Translations under genes and position numbers: made by a program
DNA from: Treponema sp.
GTDB lineage: Bacteria; Spirochaetota; Spirochaetia; Treponematales; Treponemataceae
NCBI GenBank assembly: GCA_017534445.1
Contig: JAFXWC010000045.1
Location: forward strand, 1-37,007
Reading direction: 5' to 3'
Length of the DNA: 37,007 nt
Notes under the pieces: generated by a model
What the model was told of the DNA's origin: nothing
Database searches by the model: none
What the model saw: only the letters and a program-made list of their open reading frames with translations
Shown: positions 23,332 through 31,831 of the stretch, piece by piece
How positions within the stretch are numbered: the first letter of the stretch is position 1
How the letters are laid out: every line of letters begins with the position of its first letter

Positions 23332-25002
23332 TTAATCTGTAAAGCTCACGTTGAACAAGAAAATTTTTGAATTGCCTGCATAGTTTGCAACAACTTTAAG
23401 CTGGTAAGTTTCTGTCGTGCTGCAAGAAGAAGCATCAAAGCTAACGGCAGAAGAGTTTCCGCTGCTTGGATCTGCCCTATTTGAAGGCTGGCCCGAAAGA
23501 AGCAAGTTCCACGACCAGGTAACACCTTCCGTAATAGGAGTAGTACCGCCTTCTGGATAGGCAGCAAGATTAATGGTAACATTAGAAGCTTTTGTAAGAG
23601 TCAATGGAGCCAACACAGTTTCAGACGGAAGCTTTCCGTTTGCCTTAACAAATATATTGTCAGCAACACCTATTTCGCCGTTTCCTGAATAGACAAATGG
23701 CTTTGTAGTTACAGTACATGTGGATTCCCCTGAATCCATAAAGAGATTCTTGTGGGCATAGGCCTTTACAATATAAGTTTGCGGTTCATTCGGTATTGTA
23801 GAACAAGGAATTACTATGCTTTGCTTTCCGTTTACATAACCGGACGTAATAAAGTTTCCTGTCGCTTCCGTATTCCTATAAACTCTGTAAGCAAGGACCG
23901 CATCAGGATGGTCAGGCGGCGGAACAAGCACCAGGTAAGCATTTCCATACTCACCATAAATCATGTTGCCAGAAAGAGTTCCTGGATGTGTAGCTGACAG
24001 AGAATCTACATACTCTAATGTGGCTGCATTCGTATCTTCGTAGGACACCTCGCCAATTTGCTCTGCAGAAGCGTTAATTTCTACGGCAGAAGTAAAGCCC
24101 ATCAAATCTATCAGCTCTATTACATATGATTTTTCTACAGACAGAATCTCCCCTGTTTCATAAAACAAGGTGGTACCGGAAGAACCAGAAGTACCGGGAG
24201 AAAAAACGGCATTTCCTGCAAAGCGGTGATAAGTTTGCCCATTATATGTAACATCTCCGTTGCTAGGATCTACTACGGGTGTGGCGCTTACATGCAAATC
24301 AGTTCCACCTGTAAAAGAAACAGTACCGGGGCTAGACAGGGATTCTATGCTAAACGGCCTTCCGTCAATCCTCAAAAAGGCAAGATCCTTATGAATGGAC
24401 TTAAGAACATCAGGATTTGGCAACTTCATAAAAAGAACAGCCTTGTTGTCATTGTCTGCAAGACAGACACTACCAAAAATTAGTGGCGGGGCACTGTTGC
24501 AATAAAGCGGAAAAGAATAAGTTCCAAAGTCTTCAAGAGAATAGGGATGCCTTATATTTATAATCTCGGTAATTGGATGAAAGCCACCTTCCCTTTCCCT
24601 TAAAAAGGCAGTTGAATATTCAACAACAATAATAGAAGGATCCTCTAAACTCTGGGAAACAAGAACCCCGTCTGCTTCAGAAACAGTCTCCACATAGGAA
24701 TCTTCAAGACCGTAGATAAGGCTTTCGCCCTTAGTGAAGATAAAATTCTTTGGATTACGCAGGTAATAATTTATAGAAACAGGACCGTCGGCAGAAGAAA
24801 CACAAAGCTGGCCACCTGCACCTTTCTGGGTTGAAACAGAAATTTCGTGCTTTTCTATTACGGCCGTATTAGTCATCACGTCAAAGTATTCATGAACTTC
24901 ATTGTTGAAGGAGCCGGAAATGCCAGAACAGGAATAAAGGACGCAAGTTGCCGCCAAGAGTAAGAATGAGTATAGAAAACGAAATACCTTTATTTCTTTC
25001 AT
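23332..25002 (-). CDS. Lipoprotein of unknown function with fibronectin/Ig-like modules
   Basis: 556 residues. The lipoprotein signal has a hydrophobic core at about 8-22 and a lipobox ending VLYSC, so the lipidated cysteine is near residue 25. The body is rich in beta-strand, Gly, Ser and Thr. A fibronectin-III-like stretch includes VLAYRVYRNTEATGNF, and the C-terminus looks Ig-like (WSWNLLLSGQPSN, TYQLKVVANYAG). I do not recognise a named family. It starts 10 bases after the outer-membrane barrel gene and is the last gene of the cyclase-FecR-barrel operon, so it is probably a cell-envelope partner. No terminator is obvious after its stop. Confidence 0.8.
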   Translation of the reverse strand: MKEIKVFRFLYSFLLLAATCVLYSCSGISGSFNNEVHEYFDVMTNTAVIEKHEISVSTQKGAGGQLCVSSADGPVSINYYLRNPKNFIFTKGESLIYGLEDSYVETVSEADGVLVSQSLEDPSIIVVEYSTAFLREREGGFHPITEIINIRHPYSLEDFGTYSFPLYCNSAPPLIFGSVCLADNDNKAVLFMKLPNPDVLKSIHKDLAFLRIDGRPFSIESLSSPGTVSFTGGTDLHVSATPVVDPSNGDVTYNGQTYHRFAGNAVFSPGTSGSSGTTLFYETGEILSVEKSYVIELIDLMGFTSAVEINASAEQIGEVSYEDTNAATLEYVDSLSATHPGTLSGNMIYGEYGNAYLVLVPPPDHPDAVLAYRVYRNTEATGNFITSGYVNGKQSIVIPCSTIPNEPQTYIVKAYAHKNLFMDSGESTCTVTTKPFVYSGNGEIGVADNIFVKANGKLPSETVLAPLTLTKASNVTINLAAYPEGGTTPITEGVTWSWNLLLSGQPSNRADPSSGNSSAVSFDASSCSTTETYQLKVVANYAGNSKIFLFNVSFTD

Positions 25003-25012
25003 ACGACCCCCG

Positions 25013-26380
25013 TTAGAACTGGAATCCGGCAGAAACCTGTGGAAGAAGATAAATACTCTTCATATCTGGAACAAAGGCCATAAATCCGTCTATTCCAGCC
25101 TCTACGTAAATTCGCGACGTAATGTAAGTCTGAAAGCTAAGTCCTGCTATCGCGCTCAAGTCCGTACTGTTAAGCTTTGGCGTATCAATTCCGTGGGGAA
25201 AGTGAAACTGGTAGTCCATAAAGTAGGCAATACCAGCACCGCCGTGAAGCTCAACGGTAAAAGCATGCCGCCTCTGGTTTGTTCCCTTTACCCTAAAGCG
25301 TATTGGGAACTGGTAAACAAGAAGGCCATGCGCAGTGATAAGGTTACCGTCTACGGTATAGTTCCCCTCATCAAAGAACATCCTTGTGTAAGAGCCCGTT
25401 ACTCCAATGCCCAGATAACCCCAGTTGTGCTTAAAGGGCATGAAGGTAACTTTTGCAGTTGCGCTTAAAGGCCAAACCTGGCTTCCCATGTATTCCTTAA
25501 AAGTAGTATCCTTAACGATGATTGGACATGTATAGCCACCGCTTACGTCAAGGTCGAAAGGCTTTTTGTAGCGCACGGAAAGTTCATTCTTGGACCCAAG
25601 TTCAGTATACAACCCACTCGCATCTTTTGCAACTACATGATAGTCTCCGGTGTCCAAATCTTTTAAATTAAATTTTAAGGTTACGCTGCGGTTCTTTTTG
25701 TCGTTATCCAGAATTTCCGGCACAATTCCGTCGGATTCAATGTCTCCACCCTCCGGCACAAGCACGTAATTCGTAAATTCAAGGGACTTGTTATTCTTGT
25801 CCGGCGTAAAGAGGTTGCGTCCGTCAACCACAAAGACACCGTCGTTGTACTCTTCCAGGTAGATTGTAGAGGATTTGTTAACCTTACTGCTAACGTCCTT
25901 GATTTCTGGCTGGTGGGCACTGTAAACACGGAAACGCTTCCATTCACTAACCTTTGCAGGCCGGTTGATAAGGTCGTAGGTTACAACCTTAAAGCGGTAG
26001 TAGCCAGGCTCCAAGAGCGGAGAAATCTGCATTCTTGTGGTGTTGTCCTCTGTCTGGAGGGTTACGGCCGGTCTGTAGCCGCCACCAACCTCTTCTTCTA
26101 TAACAACTTCATACTTTAAGACAGCATCAGGGTCATCTTCCACCCAAGAAAGCATCTGCCATGAGTCTTCCGGGCGTCCCTTGCTTTCTGAATCATCGTC
26201 CTTCTTCTTCTTTTTCTTGGACTTCTTGCTTTTGGAAGAATCCTTCTTAGCTTCGCTTGCCTGCTCTTTTTTAGATGAAACTTCACTTTTGCTTTCTGTC
26301 TGGGCGGACACGGAAATTCCCAGTACAAAAACGAGAAGAATCAGCAGTGTGGAAAATTTTCTATTTCTTTGCTTTGCCAT
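25013..26380 (-). CDS. Predicted outer-membrane beta-barrel protein with Lys-rich linker
   Basis: 455 residues. A signal peptide ends near ISVSAQ (residue about 27). A strongly charged segment follows (about 35-68, with KKSKKKKKKDDD). Next come Ig-like beta modules (KYEVVIEEE, YYRFKVVTYDL). From about residue 285 there are alternating amphipathic strands ending in Phe (SAGFQF), the usual signal for outer-membrane insertion. From memory, Treponema pallidum has a similar neighbour set around Tp0483-Tp0485 (fibronectin-binding protein, FecR-like, adenylate cyclase); homology was not tested. The start overlaps the end of the FecR gene by 20 bases, indicating tight coupling. Confidence 0.8.
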   Translation of the reverse strand: MAKQRNRKFSTLLILLVFVLGISVSAQTESKSEVSSKKEQASEAKKDSSKSKKSKKKKKKDDDSESKGRPEDSWQMLSWVEDDPDAVLKYEVVIEEEVGGGYRPAVTLQTEDNTTRMQISPLLEPGYYRFKVVTYDLINRPAKVSEWKRFRVYSAHQPEIKDVSSKVNKSSTIYLEEYNDGVFVVDGRNLFTPDKNNKSLEFTNYVLVPEGGDIESDGIVPEILDNDKKNRSVTLKFNLKDLDTGDYHVVAKDASGLYTELGSKNELSVRYKKPFDLDVSGGYTCPIIVKDTTFKEYMGSQVWPLSATAKVTFMPFKHNWGYLGIGVTGSYTRMFFDEGNYTVDGNLITAHGLLVYQFPIRFRVKGTNQRRHAFTVELHGGAGIAYFMDYQFHFPHGIDTPKLNSTDLSAIAGLSFQTYITSRIYVEAGIDGFMAFVPDMKSIYLLPQVSAGFQF

Positions 26381-29267
26381 AGGTATTCTCCACAGGGTTA
26401 ATCTTTAGGTCTTTTGGTTCTGGAACGTCGGTTATCAAAATGGAAGGCACGTCCGGGCTTTCCTGGAAAATAACGTCCAGCTTTCCGTCTTTGTTTGAGT
26501 CAATGCGGCGCAGGGCCTTTATGCACCAGGTGAACTGTCCGCGGATCAATGCATTCTTGAGCTTGTCATCCATTGTAACAAAGTCAAGGATATATTCTGT
26601 CTGGTCGCCAAGGTATTTTTCAACCAAGACATTACCATCTGCATCCCGGATAGAGAACTTGTAGTCGTTGGCATTCTTTACGGACTTCCAACTGAATTCT
26701 ATCTCGCGCTTGTTCTTCTTTTTCCTAAGGTAGTCCCTGTTGAACTGCTCAGGTGAAGTCTTCATCCTCTCAGGATTATCAAGAGGAGGAACTGGAAGAA
26801 CGGTAAAGCGTCCCTTGTATTTTTCATCGGTACCGGAAACATCTATTCCGTCCAAGGTTTCTGCGTAGACTACAATTTCGTAAGTTCCGCTGTGAAGGCC
26901 GTCTTCTGGGGCAAGACGCACGGAGAAGGGGGCAACACGGTTTCCAGCCGCCATCTGCTCGTCTGTCGGAACCTTCATTACTTCTACAGGCGGGTCAACG
27001 TCCGTCCTTGTAAGCACAAGCTGGGCGTAAGAGTTCTCGTCAACACTTTCCCACTTTGCGTAAGGCGGATTCATGAGGGCTTCAAGACCGTCTATCTCGC
27101 TGCCCTTTAGAGGAGACACAACCGCAACAGGGTGCAGCTTTGCAAGAAGGAATGAGGCTCTAAGCAAGCGTCCGGTACGACGGCTTACTATGCCGGGTAT
27201 TGCGTTGCTAAAGGCCTGGATTTCAACGTTGTAGTTGGAGCGGTCAACAAAGCCTGGGCCTGAGTACATGTTAAGGTCAAGCTGGGTTCCGTAAACAATG
27301 TCGCGGAAGATGCTCTCTCCAGTTGCCTGGCTAAAGATTTCAACCTTGTAGTAGTCTGCATGCTCAACAGGAGCCCACTTTACGGTATAGAGCTTTCCTT
27401 CGCGGGCAACAGCCTTGCCTCCATTCTTTGGGTCAATCATTGCGGACTCGTCCAAGCTGTCCAAAACCTCGAACATGCGGGGTTGGGTTGTCATTGTGTT
27501 TCCGCCGCCAGAAGAAGAAAGGCGCCAGTAATACTTTCCAAGCGCAAGGTTTGTAACCTGGAGTACATTGTTTGCAGACTGTCCGGTGTAAACAATGGAA
27601 CCAAAGTTTGCGTCGCGGGAAATCTGCACTTCAGTTACAAAATAATCAGGAAGGTTTCTCTTCCATGTAAAGTTCATATCGGGGAGAAGGTTCTGTGCAA
27701 TTCCGTAGTTGTCGGCAGGCTCTACAACGTGCTGCTCGCGGTTACCCTTCATTGCAAAGAAAGGACGCACTTCGGAAAGCGGAGACTCTGCCCCCTCCGA
27801 ATCTGCAACCTTTACAGCCCAGAACCACTTGCCGTCATCAAGCTTCTCTTCCTTTGGCAAAAGGTGGAAATTCTTTGTTACGGTTATAGTCTTTGCTTCC
27901 TGGGTAAGAGCCTCGTTGCGGGCAATTACAAGGGTGTACTTAGCGGCTTCCCTGTTGGCCTTCCAAGAGAAGCTTACCTTAGAGGCCGCATCTCCGTTGT
28001 CTATGATTGCACCGTTCTGGGGAACAAGAAGCAAGGGCTTTTCCAAGGCACCGGTCTTTTCTATCTTAAAGGACTTAACCTCTCCAGGAGCGGCAAGGCC
28101 TATGCGGTTTACAGAATAGAAAGGCGTTACGCGCCAGAACCAAGTTCCTTCCTTGAGAGTGGAAATTTGCCTTGAATTCAATGAAGTTCTTTCGTCAATT
28201 TCGTGGGTAGAGAAATTCTTGTCGGAAGAAACCTCAAGCCTGTAAGAAGAGGCATGAGCAGATTCTTTCCATATAAACCTTACAGACGGAAGCTTTGAGC
28301 GGAAGGTATAGGCATAGTCTTCTGCAGGAGAAAGCAGTTCCGGTGCATAAGAGTGGGCAAAAAGGAAGCGGTTCTGCACATAGGTTTTACCCTTTGCATC
28401 CGCAATGCGCCAGTAGTATATTCCGTCATCAAGACTAACGTTTGATGAGCCAGAAAGTCCAGACGTTGGAATGGAAGAACAGTCTATCTTTTCTTCGTAG
28501 GCAGAAGAAGCAAAATTTCTGTCGGAAGAAACCTGAAGCTTAAGGGCCGTACCGCCATTTACGGCTTCTGAAACGGAGCCCGCCATCTTCCAGGCAAAAA
28601 GCACTTCCTTGTCGCTGGGGGTAAAATACAGGATTTTAGACGACGGACGTGGGCTTGAAACCAAGACATGAAGGTTGTCGCCGCTGTTCTTTAGGGCAAG
28701 CGCATCTCCTTCGCCAACATTCACAATCTGACCGTCGCTTGTAACAACGGCATTACCCTGCAAAACCTGGACCCCGTCCATACCGGCCGCAACAGAACTG
28801 CCGCTTTCTATAAAGACATCACTTCCGTCAGCAAAAAGACGCATACCGTTCTTTGAGTCCATACTGTCTACGGAAGCAGAACCCTGGGCAAGCTGGGCGG
28901 AAACAGAGTCGTTGTCGTTTACGAAAACCTGGACCATCGTGTCTTCCGCAAGCTCCATTATGTTGCCGTCAAAAAAGTTGATGGTGGCTTCACTCAAGTG
29001 CTCAGTGCGGATAATGTCTCCGTTGTACAAGGGAGAAGTCTGCCTAAGGCGGTCCCAAACCATGCGGTCAAGGAATTTACGCTCGGCTGTTTTGTATTTA
29101 AACGTAATGGTCGCAATCGGCTTCTCATTCATCTTTGAAAGAGAACGGTTTACGCTTTTGTAGAAAAAATAGAAGTTCAGGGCTGCCCCGGCGCAACAAA
29201 CAAGAATGGCCAGAATGAAGGGCAATAAAAGGCTACTGCTTGACCTGTATCTTGTTTTCTTCTTCAT
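26361..29267 (-). CDS. FecR-domain membrane protein with repeated fibronectin-like modules
   Basis: 968 residues. One N-terminal membrane segment (about 13-36) leaves nearly the whole protein in the periplasm. A FecR-like domain follows (about 45-210), with YNGDIIRTEHLSEATINFFD and AQGSASVDS, the usual cupin-like beta pattern. About seven fibronectin-III-like modules then repeat the pattern FxWK....AxxYxLxVSxDxxF (for example RFIWKESAHASSYRLEVSSD and SFSWKANREAAKYTLVIAR). The protein probably acts as an envelope scaffold or sensor. It overlaps the cyclase gene by 35 bases and the barrel gene by 20. Its order between cyclase and barrel suggests a physical or regulatory chain. Exact function is unknown. 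Confidence 0.83.
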   Translation of the reverse strand: MKKKTRYRSSSSLLLPFILAILVCCAGAALNFYFFYKSVNRSLSKMNEKPIATITFKYKTAERKFLDRMVWDRLRQTSPLYNGDIIRTEHLSEATINFFDGNIMELAEDTMVQVFVNDNDSVSAQLAQGSASVDSMDSKNGMRLFADGSDVFIESGSSVAAGMDGVQVLQGNAVVTSDGQIVNVGEGDALALKNSGDNLHVLVSSPRPSSKILYFTPSDKEVLFAWKMAGSVSEAVNGGTALKLQVSSDRNFASSAYEEKIDCSSIPTSGLSGSSNVSLDDGIYYWRIADAKGKTYVQNRFLFAHSYAPELLSPAEDYAYTFRSKLPSVRFIWKESAHASSYRLEVSSDKNFSTHEIDERTSLNSRQISTLKEGTWFWRVTPFYSVNRIGLAAPGEVKSFKIEKTGALEKPLLLVPQNGAIIDNGDAASKVSFSWKANREAAKYTLVIARNEALTQEAKTITVTKNFHLLPKEEKLDDGKWFWAVKVADSEGAESPLSEVRPFFAMKGNREQHVVEPADNYGIAQNLLPDMNFTWKRNLPDYFVTEVQISRDANFGSIVYTGQSANNVLQVTNLALGKYYWRLSSSGGGNTMTTQPRMFEVLDSLDESAMIDPKNGGKAVAREGKLYTVKWAPVEHADYYKVEIFSQATGESIFRDIVYGTQLDLNMYSGPGFVDRSNYNVEIQAFSNAIPGIVSRRTGRLLRASFLLAKLHPVAVVSPLKGSEIDGLEALMNPPYAKWESVDENSYAQLVLTRTDVDPPVEVMKVPTDEQMAAGNRVAPFSVRLAPEDGLHSGTYEIVVYAETLDGIDVSGTDEKYKGRFTVLPVPPLDNPERMKTSPEQFNRDYLRKKKNKREIEFSWKSVKNANDYKFSIRDADGNVLVEKYLGDQTEYILDFVTMDDKLKNALIRGQFTWCIKALRRIDSNKDGKLDVIFQESPDVPSILITDVPEPKDLKINPVENTYGKAKK

Positions 29268-31419
29268 TCAAGTTCACCTTTTCAAAGTCAGGAATCGGAA
29301 TGCCAAGCATGTTGCGCACTTCATTCAACGTTTTAGGTCCAGTTGGTCCCACGGCCTTTACACAATCAGGGTCGGCCACGAAATCCCTGTTACCCTGCCT
29401 AAAGAATTCCTCTATGCTGAATCCAGGCATGTTTACGACTCCGTAGAAGTGCTGGGCACCCTTACCCTTTACCTCAAATTCAACAGGAATGCGTTCAACC
29501 ACAATCTCGTTTACAAGGTTTTCCTGCGGAATCGTAAAGTTGTTGTCTTCGGTTCTTATATAATCGTTCCTAAGAAGCTGATAAGTGTCTTCCGTAATAA
29601 GAATGTCCGTACCACAAGGCTTGTTGGAGCTTTCTGTACGTGATGCAAAGTTTACCGCATCACCAATAGACGTGTACTCCATCTTGTCCTGGCCACCCAT
29701 GATACCGCATGTAGCGCGTCCTGTGTTAAGACCGCAACCAATCCTAATGTGGGGCTTGTATGTAGCAAGCGGCTCATTCTCATGTGCTTTTGTGAATGCC
29801 TCTGCGTCCTTGTTGTACTTCATAAGGGCATAGCGCATGGCAATGGTACCGCGAACCGCATTAATAGCGTCTTCCCTAACGTGCTTCTTGTGCTTTTCTT
29901 CAAGAGCCTTCTTGTTGGGGTCGCTGTCGGGCAAGAGCTCAAAGTCCAGGCTTTCGTCGCGGAGAATTCCCCATACGGCCATAACAGCATCACCTTCAAA
30001 CTTGTCTATGTTACCGTGGCTAAGGGTTACGCACTCAACCATGCGTCCCATGTAGTCGTTCAAGAAGCCAATGATTTCCTTTGGAGAATTTTCCTGGAAC
30101 TTCTGCTTAAAGCCGTCACTTATTGCCGTAAAACCGCGGATATCCGAGAAGAAAATCGTAATGTCCTTAAGGTGGGGAGAAAAGTCAATCTCGTTACGGG
30201 CAATTGCCTTTGCAACGTTCTTGTTGGTGAACTTGGAGAAGGTGTTCAAGAAGCCAATTTCGTTCTTTGTTGCCTGGTTAAGAACACCAATTTCGTCGTT
30301 GCGCTTTGTATTGAGCTTTGAAAGTATAGACGGAGCAAAGTTTCCGTTCTGAATCTCGTCCGCAGAATTCGTAAGCCTCCTAAGGTGGCGGGAAATTGCA
30401 AGCCTTGCGAACAAGAGAATTACTATGATGGAAAGGAAGAATACGACAAGCGTAATGTAAATGTTGTTGAGCATTGTAGAGCGCACGCCCTCAAGAACGT
30501 AGTCAAGGGGAACTGTGGTGTAAACACCAATGTCTCCGGTTTCTATGCGCGAATATGCACCAAGGAACTTCTGCACTTCAGCAGGCTTTCCCTCCTCGCG
30601 AAGAACCTCATCCTCAAAAGTAACCTGCTTTGTCTCCTGCCCAGTCTGAACCTGGCTCTTCATAAGAGATACAAGCGGATGGCTTTCCATTGTCTCGCCG
30701 CGAAGAACACGATCCGAATCCGGGTGGAAAAGAAGGTCAGAGCTGTCGTTTATAAGGAAAGTTGTGTTTACGGAATCAACGCCAAGCACTTCCGAAATTG
30801 TCTCAAGAGAAAAGGTTATGGCGCAAGTCTGGTCAAGACCGTTTTCCTTATAAGGAAAGAAAATAGTAATTACAGGAACACCAAAAATAGGCGAAGGGTT
30901 TGCCGCTACAGTTTCGCCTGAGCAAGAACGCATAACGGTCTCTGAGTTCTGGGCAAAGAACATGAGCATGAGCGAAGACTCTATCTCGTTTTCTATAAAG
31001 AACTGCTCGTTGGGAATATTAACGTTGCGGTTCTCTATGTCGCCAGTACCAAGAATGTTAATGGAAGCAACGTCCGCATTACGCTCGTAAAAGAAAATCT
31101 GGGCCTGTCGGGCAAGGGCAATCGACGCATTGCCGGTCGCATTCATAAGGTCCAGCAGCTGAAAGACAGAAGCCCTCATGCGCAAGATTTCGTTCTCTGC
31201 CATCTTTGCACAGCGGGAGTTTACGGAAAGATTTGAATTTTCCGCAGTACGCCTTACGTCGCGCCCCGAAAAATAGCTGTTAAGGAAAGTTACCATACCA
31301 AGCGAAATAAGGACAACAAGTCCAATGATTATGGCAAGCTTTACACCGAGCGGAAATTTTACTTTTTTTACAATATGACTCTTTTGAGCCTCGCTCTTAA
31401 CTATGTCACTTTTCTTCAT
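29233..31419 (-). CDS. Class III adenylate/guanylate cyclase with CACHE and HAMP domains
   Basis: 728 residues. TM1 is at about 26-46, an extracytoplasmic sensor region resembling a double CACHE domain at about 50-315, TM2 at about 320-340, HAMP at about 342-395, and the cyclase catalytic domain at about 415-640. Metal aspartates are Asp426 (IFFSDIRGFT) and Asp477 (KFEGDAVMAVWG). Lys473 is a purine-contact candidate, and Asn590/Arg594 (GDAVNFASRTES) the transition-state pair. All key residues are present, so the enzyme should be active. Whether it makes cAMP or cGMP is not decided by eye, although the lysine favours cAMP. The sensor likely binds a small extracellular ligand. It is the first gene of the four-gene envelope operon. 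Confidence 0.93.
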   Translation of the reverse strand: MKKSDIVKSEAQKSHIVKKVKFPLGVKLAIIIGLVVLISLGMVTFLNSYFSGRDVRRTAENSNLSVNSRCAKMAENEILRMRASVFQLLDLMNATGNASIALARQAQIFFYERNADVASINILGTGDIENRNVNIPNEQFFIENEIESSLMLMFFAQNSETVMRSCSGETVAANPSPIFGVPVITIFFPYKENGLDQTCAITFSLETISEVLGVDSVNTTFLINDSSDLLFHPDSDRVLRGETMESHPLVSLMKSQVQTGQETKQVTFEDEVLREEGKPAEVQKFLGAYSRIETGDIGVYTTVPLDYVLEGVRSTMLNNIYITLVVFFLSIIVILLFARLAISRHLRRLTNSADEIQNGNFAPSILSKLNTKRNDEIGVLNQATKNEIGFLNTFSKFTNKNVAKAIARNEIDFSPHLKDITIFFSDIRGFTAISDGFKQKFQENSPKEIIGFLNDYMGRMVECVTLSHGNIDKFEGDAVMAVWGILRDESLDFELLPDSDPNKKALEEKHKKHVREDAINAVRGTIAMRYALMKYNKDAEAFTKAHENEPLATYKPHIRIGCGLNTGRATCGIMGGQDKMEYTSIGDAVNFASRTESSNKPCGTDILITEDTYQLLRNDYIRTEDNNFTIPQENLVNEIVVERIPVEFEVKGKGAQHFYGVVNMPGFSIEEFFRQGNRDFVADPDCVKAVGPTGPKTLNEVRNMLGIPIPDFEKVNLNEEENKIQVKQ

Positions 31420-31483
31420 ATCTTACTACTTCACTCAACAGCCGCCAAATAAATGGCAACTGCTTTTTATGCTACATTAAAGT

Positions 31484-31513
31484 CATTTTAAAATTATGAC
31501 CTATACTATTATA
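31484..31513 (-). promoter_or_regulatory. AT-rich promoter region of the cyclase operon
   Basis: TATAAT lies at 31513-31508 on the minus strand, inside a very AT-rich stretch (31480-31625). A weak -35-like TAGACT is 18 bases upstream. The implied leader is about 80 bases. Confidence 0.4.
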
Positions 31514-31639
31514 ACGGCTAAAATTAACGTAAGTCTACAAAAAACTATAAAAATCTCTAAAAAAAAGTAAAAAAATTAAAATCTCCACACAAAAAAACTA
31601 TATTTTTACAGAGTGTTTTAAGATTTTTCTCTTTCGGAC

Positions 31640-31831
31640 GGTACTTTTTCCTGTTCTACCATCTGTTCCTTGACTGCAACCGGCTTTCAGGTCCTTGCGA
31701 CACCGCCCTTCCGCCCTTCCCTTTGCATCCGAGATGCAGGTCATCCCGTCCTGCGGCCGGGACTAGCGGGGCTCCACGGCGGCGTACGTCGCTCTAAAAA
31801 ATCCATCCATGGCTTTGTATTCGTAGGGGCC
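31640..31831. other. GC-rich structured intergenic segment after argS
   Basis: This block is much richer in GC than its AT-rich neighbour. It has small hairpins (GCATC-CGA-GATGC at about 31726-31738; TCCCG...CGGGA at about 31744-31762). No reading frame in it resembles a known protein. It may be a dispersed Treponema repeat; only one copy is present in this window. Confidence 0.4.
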
